Below are positions 16,426-24,743 of a stretch of DNA of 64,000 nucleotides, piece by piece. Position numbers and translations under genes: made by a program. Source of the DNA: SZAS-79 sp965279075 (GTDB lineage: Bacteria; Pseudomonadota; Gammaproteobacteria; Burkholderiales; SG8-39); assembly GCA_965279075.1 (NCBI GenBank), contig CBDIHI010000003.1, positions 27,640 to 91,639 of the forward strand, given 5' to 3'. Position 1 is the first letter of the stretch; every line of letters begins with the position of its first letter. A model generated the notes under the pieces. That model made no database searches. It saw only the letters and a program-made list of their open reading frames with translations, and was not told the origin of the DNA.

Positions 16426-17046
16426 ATGGAAACGCAAGCAACCAAATCCCCCAGTCCACTGATGTGGGTCGCGGGTATCGCACTGATCGTGTTCTGCGGC
16501 GCGGGTACCGCGGCCATCATGGGATGGATTCCGAGTTCGCTCAGCCGCCAGGCGGAGCCGCAGGCGCTGCCGGTCGCGAAAGCGCAGCCGGCCGCACCCG
16601 TCGCACAAGCGCAGCACGCGGCCCCGGCTGCGCCCGTCGCTGCCAGGCCGCGTCCGGCAGCGGAATCTCGCAGTGCCCCGGTGTATGCAGCCAATGCGCC
16701 GGCGCCCGTGCGCTGCGCCGAATGCGGGGTCATCGAAGCGACGCGTGAAATCGATGTCAAGGGTGCGGGCTCCGGGCTCGGCGCGGTCGGTGGCGCAGTC
16801 GTGGGCGGGCTGCTCGGCAGCCAGGTCGGCGGCGGCCACGGCACCCAGGTGGCAACAGTGGTCGGCGCGGTCGGCGGCGGGTTGGCCGGCAACGAGATCG
16901 AGAAGCGCGTGAAGACGACCAAGAACTACGAAATCACGGTCCGCATGGAAGACGGCTCCAGCCGCGTCTTCAACCAGGCCACCGCGCCCGCGTGGCGCAA
17001 TGGCGAACACGTGAAGATCATCGACGGCGCAATTCGCGCCCTCTAG
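16426..17046 (+). CDS. Membrane-anchored glycine-zipper protein with CxxCGV motif
   Basis: The 206-residue protein has an N-terminal membrane anchor (MWVAGIALIVFCGAGTAAIMG) and an Ala/Pro/Gln linker. RCAECGVIEATREID follows near residue 100, then a glycine-zipper 2TM segment (LGAVGGAVVGGLLGSQVGGG). The C-terminal beta domain is KNYEITVRMEDGSSRVF...WRNGEHVKII. The C-terminal half is clearly paralogous to those of the genes at 24744 and 27826. Related SlyB/2TM glycine-zipper proteins sit in the envelope; the biochemical role is unknown. AAGGAAATAAAC precedes ATG. Confidence 0.85.
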   Translation: METQATKSPSPLMWVAGIALIVFCGAGTAAIMGWIPSSLSRQAEPQALPVAKAQPAAPVAQAQHAAPAAPVAARPRPAAESRSAPVYAANAPAPVRCAECGVIEATREIDVKGAGSGLGAVGGAVVGGLLGSQVGGGHGTQVATVVGAVGGGLAGNEIEKRVKTTKNYEITVRMEDGSSRVFNQATAPAWRNGEHVKIIDGAIRAL

Positions 17047-17064
17047 TCCCCAAGGAGATTCAAG

Positions 17065-17331
17065 ATGAAAGGCAATGGAATCGTAGAGAACGTCGCGTCC
17101 GGCGCGCATGGCGTGGTGGACAAGGCGACGCAGGCGGTGCACCACGCCGTCGACAGCGCGGCGGGCGCGGCTTCACCGGCGGCCGACTGGATCGGTGCGA
17201 AAGCGGACGCAGTGTGCGCGGTGCCCGAGCGCCTGGCCGAGAGCAGTCGCGCGGTCGTGGAGAATCATCCCTGGGCGGTGGCAGGCGTTGCGCTTGCGGT
17301 TGGCCTGCTGGTGGGGCGCATCCTCAGGTAA
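17065..17331 (+). CDS. Small membrane-anchored YqjD/DUF883-like protein
   Basis: The 88-residue product has an amphipathic helical body (VASGAHGVVDKATQAVHHAVD) and a single C-terminal membrane segment (WAVAGVALAVGLLVGRIL). This is the layout of the ElaB/YqjD family, which associates ribosomes with the membrane in stationary phase. Similarity is in layout, so the family call is moderate. AAGGAG lies eight bases before ATG. It is the last gene of the cluster, followed by a terminator. Confidence 0.75.
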   Translation: MKGNGIVENVASGAHGVVDKATQAVHHAVDSAAGAASPAADWIGAKADAVCAVPERLAESSRAVVENHPWAVAGVALAVGLLVGRILR

Positions 17332-17349
17332 TACCCGGCACTGCGGCAG

Positions 17350-17380
17350 GCACCCGCCCCGGACATCCCGGGGCGGGTGC
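17350..17380 (+). terminator. Rho-independent terminator of the OmpA-type cluster
   Basis: A perfect 13-bp stem (GCACCCGCCCCGG / CCGGGGCGGGTGC) with a 5-base loop is followed by GTTTTC. It is strong in the plus direction. It also lies between two converging units (tpsA ends at 17393). Confidence 0.85.
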
Positions 17381-17392
17381 GTTTTCACTCAC

Positions 17393-20065
17393 TCAGTTGC
17401 GGTCCTTCCTGGGCGGCATGTACGGGGGTACGTAAACCTCCGGCACCGGCGGTGGGGGCTGCACGATAGCCGGCGGCGGAGGAACCGGGGCCTCCGGCGG
17501 CACGTCGACCAGCGCATAAACCGGCGGCTGGAACGGCACCACCGACAATTGGGCCGGGGACAGGAACGGCGCGATGATCGAAGCGATGGTCGGCGGGACG
17601 ATGGCGGGCAGCAGTTCCGCTCCCTCAACGACGATCGGGGCCGGCGGCGCCACCACAACGGCCGGGAGAATGCTCGCAGTCGTGCGCCCCACACCGAGGG
17701 ACGGCCCGCAGCAGGGGGCGGGCAGGGCGAAATTGGCGGCGTTGACACCGCCGAGGGTGAGCCCGCTGAAGGTTACGACCTGGTTCAAGCCCGCCGCCGA
17801 AGAGGGGAACGTGCCGAGTCCGGCCAGCGTGACGCCCGTCGGCAGGTTGCCGAGCGCGTCGGGCTTGAGCGAGGTGAACGTCGCCGTCGTGGTCCCGTCG
17901 AACGTCTTGTCCGCACCCCCGGGGTACACCAGCATCGCCGAGGTGACCGGACCGCCGGTGCCGGTGAAGTCGAGCGCATAGTTCGTCGGCGTCAGGTACG
18001 AGGTCGGGTTGTAGACGATCCGGATCGGTGTGCCGGGCGAGGCGCCACCGGAATTCGTGGTGGTGACGAAGGTGCCGCCGAGTCCGCCATTGACAAAGTT
18101 TACGGTGCCGCCCGCGACGCCCGGGCCTGTCGCGGCGTTGCCGGCGCTCAGCGTCAGGCCGAGGGGCACGCCCAGGCTCGCCAGGCTCAGGCCGGCGTTC
18201 GTGGTGCCATCGGTCAGCGTCATGAGGGGTGTCAGGCCGGGGTCGAACGTATTGCCCAGGATGACATCCCGACCTGCGCACATCTGGATGTTGCCGTTGG
18301 TCACCGTAATGGCCGTTGCCGGGTTGGCGATCGACCTCTCGATCCTGATGTCCCGTCCGGCGCTCAGCAGGATGCTTCCCCCCGCGTTCCCGCCGACGCC
18401 TGCGGCGGTGGCGACGGTGATCGCCGCATTTACGTTGATATCCCGTCCGCAACAGACCACCAGGTTTCCGCGCGTGGGGGAAATGGCTGCATTGATGTTC
18501 ACATCGCCGGCCGCATTCAACGTCAGGGTGGACGAATTGACTGGAGTCCAGGTAAGCGCGGAGGCGACGGTGATATCGCCCCGCCCGGAGGGGGGTACGC
18601 CCGGCACGGCCAGGTTGGTCGTGGTGATCGTTACGTCGGTACCGCCAGCCGCTTCCAGCGCGGCCCTGAGGGCGGCGACTCCTACGGTGGACGTGCCCGC
18701 GCCGTCGGCAGGCGAGAACACGTTGGGGTTGCCGCCTGCGAACGCGCCAAAGGTCGTCAGGGCGGTGATGGTCACGTCGGCCGGATCCAGCAGCCACAAG
18801 CCGTTCCTGCCGTTCGAGGCGCTGGCGTTGATAGTGATGCCATCGACGTCCAGCCAGTGCCCGGACGTTTCGATCAGCCCGCCGTTGCCGCCTTGCGCGC
18901 CGCCGCGAGCGGTGATGCTGCCGTAGGCGCGCGTCGAGTCGCCTGACCAAAGCACGACCGTGCCTCCGGCGCCGTTCGTGACCGCATCCGCGCTGATGGT
19001 GGAGTCCGTGCTCATGTAAGTCGCGGTGGCGTTCTGCACGGACGGATTGTTGCCCTGGTAACCGCCGCCGATCAGGACCGTCCCGCCGCCTGCATCGCCG
19101 GAGGCATCGATGTTTGCGCCGAACAGGCCGATGTGGTGCGCAGTGGCGACGACGCTGCCGCCGGTCTGCCCCGCGCCCCGGCCGGACACGTCCAGCGTGC
19201 CGCCGACACTGACCGTGCCCGATTGCATGTCGCCCAGCAGCCGGATCGTGCCGTTGCGCGTGTCGATCGACTGCGCCCGGATTACGCCGGTGTTGTTGAC
19301 CATGGTTTGCAGGAGGCTTCCGGCGGCCTGCGCGGTCAGCAGCACCTGCCCTCCGTCCGCCCGGATGAGGCCGCCGTTGGCCACCAATCCGTTGACTGCG
19401 CCCTGGTCCACGGAAACGTTGAGCAGCCCGTCGCCCGCCACGTCGAGCGTCATCGCATTTCCGGCGGCGAGGGCGATGGTGCCAAGCCGCGCGGAGATCA
19501 CGCCTTCGTTGCTGACGCTGGCGCCGAGCAGGGCGACATATCCGCCATCGGCATTGATGCTGCCCCGGTTGACCACGCCGCCGGTGCCGTCACCGGAGAA
19601 AATGTAGCGGCCAGCCATGAAGTTCGCGTCACTGATGCCGCGAGTGGAGGCCACCAGCGCCCCCACGTTGACCTGTGCGCCCTGGCCGAACAGGATTCCG
19701 TTCGGGTTGACGAGGAATACCCTGCCGTTGGCCGACAGGCTGCCGAGGATGCTCGAGGGATCCGGTCCCATCACGCGGTTGAGCGCGACCGAGCTGCTGC
19801 CGGGCTGAACGAACCGGACGGCTTCCGCCGCGCCGATGCTGAACGCCTGCCAGTTGATGGCGACGTTCTGGGTCGACTGGGTGATGGTCGTTGTCCCGCC
19901 GCCCGAAGCGATGCTCGCGCCTCCCGCCGATACCGCGCCGCCCGTGGGCAGCGCATGGACGCCGGATCCGAATGCGAGCATCACCGATCCCGCGATAACG
20001 GCAAGCGCAAATCGCGTCCGGGTTCCCGGGGCCGCGGCGCGGATGGGTCGATCGTTGAGGGTCAT
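17393..20065 (-). CDS. TpsA-type exoprotein with haemagglutination N-terminal domain
   Basis: The 890-residue product is the secreted partner of a two-partner system. It has an extended signal peptide ending GVHALP, then the TPS domain (about 40-300) with the hallmark NPNGILFG, and a long beta-helical repeat region. Near residue 720 a YDG-like domain (KTFDGTTTATF) appears. The tail is proline-rich (PPAIVQPPPPVPEVYVPPY). GGGAG precedes ATG. It lies 85 bases downstream of tpsB and has its own regulon site. The protein probably stays on or near the surface as an adhesin or matrix protein; the ligand is unknown. Confidence 0.92.
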   Translation of the reverse strand: MTLNDRPIRAAAPGTRTRFALAVIAGSVMLAFGSGVHALPTGGAVSAGGASIASGGGTTTITQSTQNVAINWQAFSIGAAEAVRFVQPGSSSVALNRVMGPDPSSILGSLSANGRVFLVNPNGILFGQGAQVNVGALVASTRGISDANFMAGRYIFSGDGTGGVVNRGSINADGGYVALLGASVSNEGVISARLGTIALAAGNAMTLDVAGDGLLNVSVDQGAVNGLVANGGLIRADGGQVLLTAQAAGSLLQTMVNNTGVIRAQSIDTRNGTIRLLGDMQSGTVSVGGTLDVSGRGAGQTGGSVVATAHHIGLFGANIDASGDAGGGTVLIGGGYQGNNPSVQNATATYMSTDSTISADAVTNGAGGTVVLWSGDSTRAYGSITARGGAQGGNGGLIETSGHWLDVDGITINASASNGRNGLWLLDPADVTITALTTFGAFAGGNPNVFSPADGAGTSTVGVAALRAALEAAGGTDVTITTTNLAVPGVPPSGRGDITVASALTWTPVNSSTLTLNAAGDVNINAAISPTRGNLVVCCGRDINVNAAITVATAAGVGGNAGGSILLSAGRDIRIERSIANPATAITVTNGNIQMCAGRDVILGNTFDPGLTPLMTLTDGTTNAGLSLASLGVPLGLTLSAGNAATGPGVAGGTVNFVNGGLGGTFVTTTNSGGASPGTPIRIVYNPTSYLTPTNYALDFTGTGGPVTSAMLVYPGGADKTFDGTTTATFTSLKPDALGNLPTGVTLAGLGTFPSSAAGLNQVVTFSGLTLGGVNAANFALPAPCCGPSLGVGRTTASILPAVVVAPPAPIVVEGAELLPAIVPPTIASIIAPFLSPAQLSVVPFQPPVYALVDVPPEAPVPPPPAIVQPPPPVPEVYVPPYMPPRKDRN

Positions 20066-20125
20066 GGCAGTACTCCCGAAGGGGTCACGGTCTTGGTGTG
20101 ATGGTGGGTCCGGTGCCGAGCGCCG

Positions 20126-20145
20126 TCTGTGCGCTGGCGCGCGGT
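20126..20145 (-). promoter_or_regulatory. Regulon palindrome, site 7 (tpsA)
   Basis: Minus-strand core ACCGCGCGCCAGCGCACAGA. The right half is perfect; the left half is weak apart from GCG. It ends 60 bp before the tpsA ATG, in the short gap after tpsB, and could boost tpsA independently of tpsB. Confidence 0.5.
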
Positions 20146-20150
20146 CAGAA

Positions 20151-21815
20151 TCAGAAGTACTTGATGGCCTGGATCCAGAAGCGGTTGCTCGCGTCCGGCG
20201 CCGATACGGCCCTTGCGTTGCCGAGCTTGTGCGCCCAATAGGCCCGCACCGTGAAATCGTTGTAGCTCGTCCAGACCACGCCGACGCCCGCTGCGCTCAG
20301 GGTCCGGCTGTTCTGCCCGCCGGTCCAGGGGTTCTTGTTCAGCGTGACGGTGCCGGTGTCCACGAAGCCGACCAGCTGTACCTGCCCTGTCTGCTGGTCG
20401 GAGAACCTCGGCAGCAGCATCCTCGCCTCGACCGTCGCGACGTAGCCTTCGTCGGCATAGGCCTCGCCTTCCGGATAGGCGCGCACCGCGGAGGCGCCGC
20501 CGAGTTCCATCTTCTCCGAGATGTCGAGGTTCTTCGAGGCGAGCTGGCCACGGATTGCGCCGTAGACGCTGAAGGGGCCGGGCAATGTCTGCAATCGCGC
20601 CACGGCGAACCCGAGCTTGTCGAAGTGGCCGTTGCTGCGCGCGGTGAGGCTGTCTGCAGTCCGCGCGGCGGGCGTACGGATATCCACCACGCCCGAACTC
20701 CACGTCACGGAAAAGCTGTTCAGCCCGCCACCGCCGAGCCGGTCGCGGTGGTCGCCGAAGAGGCTCGCCATCCCCACCCCGACGTTCTTGTCGGTGACGG
20801 ACGAGGTCGAGTCGACTTTGTCCTGGAAGACCTTGGCGTCGTAGTCGACCAGCGCATAGAGGTTCGTATTGCGCGACCGGATCAGCGGATAGCTTGCATA
20901 TACGCTTGCGATCTGTGCGGTGCCGTGGGCGCGCAGGCTTTCGAACTCCCGGCCCAGCCGGTACTCGAGGGCCGTGTAGGCCACGCCGACCTGCGCGCGG
21001 CCGACGGGCGCCTGGTAGGCCACGCGCCCATAGCTCATGCCTCGCGCGACCATGCCCCGAAAGCTCAGAACATCGCCGTGCCCCGTGGGATTGTTGAAGT
21101 TGACGGTCGCGCCCAGCCGGTATTCGCCTGTGTAGCGGTTGCCGTGGTTGTCGGCGTCGACGCTGCCCGACACCGGCCGCCCCGGCAGGACGTCGACGAT
21201 CAGGTCGGACTCGCCCGGTGAAGCTCCCGGGACCAGGGTGGATTTGACGGCCACGCCCGGAACGTCCGACAGCAGCATCAGCCTTTCCTCGAGCGGGGCG
21301 ATCGCGATGCGATCCCCGCTGTTGAGTCCGTCCAGCAAGCCCAGCGCGAGCGAGTCCGACACCTTTGCCTGATTGCGCAGGACCACCTTGCCGTACCTAC
21401 CTTCGATCACGACGATCGTCACGGCGCCCGCCCGGATATCCTGCGCGGGCAGGTAGGCCTGTGCCGCGATGTATCCCCGGTCGCGGTAGAAGGTCGCGAC
21501 CGTCGCGGCCATCGCCTGCATTTCGGGCAGGCTCAACCGGCTTCCCGGCGTGAAGCCCGTGAGTGCGATCAGGTCCGCTTCGGGATACAGGGTCTGTCCC
21601 GTCAGCTTCAACGAGTTGACCACGATCCGCACCTGGTCGGACGCGGGAGCGGGCGGGGTTGCTTTCTGTTCGATCCTGATGCCGGGCGCCGGCCTTTGCG
21701 GCGGCGGGGGCAGTGGAATCTGCTGGATCTGGCTGCCCCCGGTGGGCGGCTGTTGGGCAAGCGCCGCCTGGCCCATCGCGAGCAACGCTGCCGCGAGCAC
21801 CGCCTTTCTTGACAT
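20151..21815 (-). CDS. TpsB outer-membrane transporter (ShlB/FhaC family)
   Basis: The 554-residue product is the Omp85-superfamily pore that exports the adjacent TpsA. ATG 21815 gives a clean signal peptide (MSRKAVLAAALLAMGQAALAQ); the frame is open further upstream but holds the promoter there. A proline-rich linker is followed by a POTRA domain (VVNSLKLTGQTLYPEADL...YRDRGYIAAQAYLP), a second POTRA and a 16-strand barrel. The loop-6 motif VRAYPEGEAYADEG is present, and the protein ends in Phe. GGGGAG precedes the start. Confidence 0.95.
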   Translation of the reverse strand: MSRKAVLAAALLAMGQAALAQQPPTGGSQIQQIPLPPPPQRPAPGIRIEQKATPPAPASDQVRIVVNSLKLTGQTLYPEADLIALTGFTPGSRLSLPEMQAMAATVATFYRDRGYIAAQAYLPAQDIRAGAVTIVVIEGRYGKVVLRNQAKVSDSLALGLLDGLNSGDRIAIAPLEERLMLLSDVPGVAVKSTLVPGASPGESDLIVDVLPGRPVSGSVDADNHGNRYTGEYRLGATVNFNNPTGHGDVLSFRGMVARGMSYGRVAYQAPVGRAQVGVAYTALEYRLGREFESLRAHGTAQIASVYASYPLIRSRNTNLYALVDYDAKVFQDKVDSTSSVTDKNVGVGMASLFGDHRDRLGGGGLNSFSVTWSSGVVDIRTPAARTADSLTARSNGHFDKLGFAVARLQTLPGPFSVYGAIRGQLASKNLDISEKMELGGASAVRAYPEGEAYADEGYVATVEARMLLPRFSDQQTGQVQLVGFVDTGTVTLNKNPWTGGQNSRTLSAAGVGVVWTSYNDFTVRAYWAHKLGNARAVSAPDASNRFWIQAIKYF

Positions 21816-21856
21816 GGTCCCACTCCCCGGATCAGGCACTATGAAAGAACGGATGG

Positions 21857-21876
21857 TGTGCGCAGGTGCGCACAGA
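21857..21876 (+). promoter_or_regulatory. Regulon palindrome, site 8 (AsmA-family gene)
   Basis: Core TGTGCGCAGGTGCGCACAGA with a perfect right half. It ends 91 bp before the ATG at 21968. Only two bases separate it from site 9, which faces the other way. Confidence 0.6.
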
Positions 21877-21878
21877 GG

Positions 21879-21898
21879 TCTGTTCGTTTTCGCACATA
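21879..21898 (-). promoter_or_regulatory. Regulon palindrome, site 9 (tpsB)
   Basis: Minus-strand core TATGTGCGAAAACGAACAGA, almost identical to the gspG site. It ends 63 bp before the tpsB ATG. Confidence 0.7.
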
Positions 21899-21967
21899 GG
21901 GCGCCGGGCGGATGCGATCTGTGGGCTATCGCACCGAGAGTTCTTCGCGCGATGCCGACAATCGGCC

Positions 21968-23902
21968 ATGCACCCAAAAACTTTTTTCAAGTGGCTCGGC
22001 GGGACGCTGCTGGCGCTGCCTTTCCTTGCAATCGGTTTCGTCGCAGTCTTCGGCTGGAACTGGGCACGCGCGCCCCTGCAGAAGCTGGTGACGGAGAAGA
22101 CCGGCCGGGCCCTGGTGATCGGCGGGGACCTGAAGGTCAGCCTGGCCTGGCCGGCGCCGCGCGCGCGGGCGCTCGCCGTTACGTTCGCCAACCCGCCCTG
22201 GGCGAAGGAGCGGCAGATGGTCGCGGTGGACGAGGTCGAATTCACGGTCGACCTGCCCTCGCTGCTGCGCAAGCGCCTCGCGTTCCCGGAAGTGCGCCTC
22301 AAGAAGCCGGTCGTCTATCTGGAAGTGTCCCAGGACGGGCGCAAGACCTGGCTGTTCGACACGGACCAGTCGGACGAAACCGCGAGCATCCCGATCGGGC
22401 GTCTCGCGCTCGACCAGGGCCTGCTCGGGTTCGACGACGCCAGGCAGAAGACCCACATCCGTGCCGATCTCACTTCGCCCGACGCAGGCGGCCTCGCGTT
22501 CGTTGCCAAGGGGACTTACAAGGGCCTGGCGCTCGATGCGCATGGCAGCGGTGGCCCGGTGCTGCTGATGCACGACGAGTCGGCGCCTTACCCGCTGAAA
22601 GTGGAAGGCACCGTCGGTCGTACCGGCCTCAAGGCCGACGGCACGGTGACCAACCTGGCCCGGTTATCGTCAGTCGACTTGGACCTCACGCTGCGTGGCG
22701 AGAGCCTCGCTCAGGTCTACCCGCTGATCGGGATCGTCCTGCCCGAAACGCACCCCTACTCGGTGTCGGGGCGGCTTACGCACAGCGGCCAGCGCTGGGG
22801 CTACGACAAGTTCTCGGGCCGCGTCGGCAAGAGCGACCTGTCCGGGTCCTTGCAGGTCGAGACCGGGGGGGCACGGCCCTTCATGCGCGGCGAGCTCGTC
22901 ACGAAACTTCTCGATTTTGAAGACCTCGGCCCGTTGGTGGGAGCCCACGCCAAGGGCACTGCCCCGGCGGCGGGCGCCGTCGCATCCGCCGCCACCGGGC
23001 CGCATTTCCTGCCCGACCTCCCGTTCAAGGTGGAGCGCTGGGACAGCGTCGACGCCGACGTCACCCTGCGCGCCGCCGCCATCGTGCGCGCCAAGGCGCT
23101 GCCGATCGAGAACCTGGTTGCGCACGTGAAGATGCGGGATTCCGTGCTCACGCTCGACCCGCTCGATTTCGGCTTCGCGGGCGGGCACCTCAAGGCCGCA
23201 ATCACTCTCGACGGGAAGGGCGACCCGATCGTGGCGCATGCGAAGGTCAGCGCGCGCAAACTGCTGCTCGCGAAGCTCCTGCCCTCGGTTGACCTGACCC
23301 AGGCGAGCGTCGGGCAGGTGAACGGCGACTTCGACCTGGCCGTGAAGGGCAATTCGGTGGGGCGCATGCTCGCGACCTCGGAGGGGCGCGTCGCGCTGGT
23401 CGTGGCACACGGCGAGGTCAGCCGGCTGCTGATGGAGAAGATGGGCCTGCACCTGCTGGAGATCCTGCAACTCTCGATCGCCGGCGACCGGATGGTGAAG
23501 TTGCGCTGCGGGGTGGCGGATTTCGGCGTGAAAACCGGCGTCATGACCGCCAACGCGCTGGTCCTCGACACGGAAGTCACTACCATCACCGGCAGCGGCA
23601 TGATCGACCTGGGCAAGGAGATCCTCGATATCACGCTCGTGCCGAAGACGAAATCCACCAGCCCGGTCGCCCTGCGCAGCCCGATCTACGTCAAGGGAAG
23701 CTTTTCCAATCCGGTGGTGGACATCGACCGGGGTCGAGTGGCCATGCGCGGGCTGGGGGCCCTGGCGCTGGGCCTGCTCAATCCGCTGCTCGCGCTGATC
23801 CCGCTGATCGAGACGGGCCCGGGCATGGAGAGCGAGTGCGGGAAGCTGATCCGCGCGGCGCAGGCGCCTGTCGCCGGGGTGCCGCCGCCTGTGAAGCGGT
23901 AA
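21968..23902 (+). CDS. AsmA-family protein
   Basis: The 644-residue protein has an N-terminal membrane anchor (LLALPFLAIGFVAVFGW) and a long periplasmic beta-groove body. The N-terminal AsmA motif is visible (KLVTEKTGRALVIGGDLKVSL...VTFANPPWAK), and the C-terminal AsmA domain ends ITGSGMIDLGKEILDITLVP...SPIYVKGSFSNPVVDID. Proteins of this family help move phospholipids to the outer membrane and affect its assembly. The frame is open upstream, but ATG 21968 begins the anchor. No clear Shine-Dalgarno is visible. Confidence 0.9.
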   Translation: MHPKTFFKWLGGTLLALPFLAIGFVAVFGWNWARAPLQKLVTEKTGRALVIGGDLKVSLAWPAPRARALAVTFANPPWAKERQMVAVDEVEFTVDLPSLLRKRLAFPEVRLKKPVVYLEVSQDGRKTWLFDTDQSDETASIPIGRLALDQGLLGFDDARQKTHIRADLTSPDAGGLAFVAKGTYKGLALDAHGSGGPVLLMHDESAPYPLKVEGTVGRTGLKADGTVTNLARLSSVDLDLTLRGESLAQVYPLIGIVLPETHPYSVSGRLTHSGQRWGYDKFSGRVGKSDLSGSLQVETGGARPFMRGELVTKLLDFEDLGPLVGAHAKGTAPAAGAVASAATGPHFLPDLPFKVERWDSVDADVTLRAAAIVRAKALPIENLVAHVKMRDSVLTLDPLDFGFAGGHLKAAITLDGKGDPIVAHAKVSARKLLLAKLLPSVDLTQASVGQVNGDFDLAVKGNSVGRMLATSEGRVALVVAHGEVSRLLMEKMGLHLLEILQLSIAGDRMVKLRCGVADFGVKTGVMTANALVLDTEVTTITGSGMIDLGKEILDITLVPKTKSTSPVALRSPIYVKGSFSNPVVDIDRGRVAMRGLGALALGLLNPLLALIPLIETGPGMESECGKLIRAAQAPVAGVPPPVKR

Positions 23903-23922
23903 AAAAAGGGCCCTGAGGCCCG
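23901..23922 (-). terminator. Terminator of the Cys-repeat gene
   Basis: On the minus strand a GGGCC/GGCCC stem with a short loop is followed by seven T residues, 34 bases after the stop at 23956. The stem is short but the T-run is good. It overlaps the AsmA-family stop codon on the other strand. Confidence 0.55.
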
Positions 23923-23955
23923 TTGAATCCCGACGCGGGGGCGTCGGTGTCCGGG

Positions 23956-24540
23956 TTATTTCATGCCGAAGTTCACTTTCGCATCGGCCACGCAACGATC
24001 CTTGACTTCGCCCGAGAACTTCTCGCAGCGCTCCTTGGCGGCCGCGTAGTTGGCGTCCCGCTTGTCCTCGCCCGCGTCCTTTTGCGCCGCGACGACCTTG
24101 TCTCCCGCAACCTGGCGGGCGTTCACGGATTTCATGTCCGCCTTCGCGTCGGCCTTGCCGGTGGTCAGCAAAGCCTTGGCGTCCTTGACGCAGACGTCCT
24201 TGACGTTGCCCGCGAGGTCGTCGCATTTCTCCTTCGCGACGCCGTACGCGGCTTCGGCCTTGGCGACGCGGGCGTTGTAGCGGGTCTTCGGCGTGTTGCT
24301 GATACGCGCTTCGAGGTCCGCCCTTGCAACCTTGCTTGCGCCGTTGGCTTCGGCCATGCAGATGTCCCTGGCGTTGGCCTTGAGCGAGCCGCACTGGCCC
24401 TTGGCGGTCATGAGCTGGGCAGCGATGCCGTCCTTCTCCACGCCGATCTCGGCTTTGGTCATGGTCATCGCGGAGGCGCTGCCGGCGAATGCGATGGCGA
24501 CGGCGAGTGCCGCCGACCTGAGTTTTACCTTGAATTTCAT
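23956..24540 (-). CDS. Secreted protein with three Cys-pair repeats
   Basis: The 194-residue product has a signal peptide ending GSASA. I do not recognise a named family. The mature part is Lys/Ala-rich and helical and repeats one unit three times: CGSLKANARDIC, CDDLAGNVKDVC and CEKFSGEVKDRC. In each unit the two cysteines are 11 residues apart and are followed by an Ala/Asp/Lys helix. Three disulfide-pinned helical hairpins in the periplasm are plausible. Of the two adjacent ATG codons, 24540 has the better spacing (six bases) from GGAG. A regulon site lies 62 bp upstream. Confidence 0.75.
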   Translation of the reverse strand: MKFKVKLRSAALAVAIAFAGSASAMTMTKAEIGVEKDGIAAQLMTAKGQCGSLKANARDICMAEANGASKVARADLEARISNTPKTRYNARVAKAEAAYGVAKEKCDDLAGNVKDVCVKDAKALLTTGKADAKADMKSVNARQVAGDKVVAAQKDAGEDKRDANYAAAKERCEKFSGEVKDRCVADAKVNFGMK

Positions 24541-24602
24541 CATGTGCTCCTGGGGCTGGGGGATGTTTCGGGAGGCCACCATAGGTCCGCGCGATCGATG
24601 CG

Positions 24603-24622
24603 TCCGTACGCTGGCGCTCACA
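24603..24622 (-). promoter_or_regulatory. Regulon palindrome, site 10 (Cys-repeat gene)
   Basis: Minus-strand core TGTGAGCGCCAGCGTACGGA, with TGTG and CGTACGGA close to consensus. It ends 62 bp before the ATG. TATGGT, a candidate -10, follows after 19 bp. Confidence 0.55.
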
Positions 24623-24647
24623 TCAGCCCGGGCACGTGCTGCAGCAG

Positions 24648-24667
24648 AGCGTTGGCCAACGCACAGA
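24648..24667 (+). promoter_or_regulatory. Regulon palindrome, site 11 (Ig/glycine-zipper gene)
   Basis: Core AGCGTTGGCCAACGCACAGA with a perfect right half. It ends 76 bp before the ATG at 24744 and is back to back with site 10. Confidence 0.6.
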
Positions 24668-24743
24668 CCACCTTCCCGCGGGCGGCGACCATCCTCGTCC
24701 CGGTGGCCATATCGCGCCAGCCGGCACGGATCAGGAGAAAGCC

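Noticed and set aside
17108..18946. 612-codon plus-strand frame opposite tpsA
   Set aside because: It crosses the strong terminator at 17350-17380 and runs antisense to TpsA repeats; the product is low-complexity.
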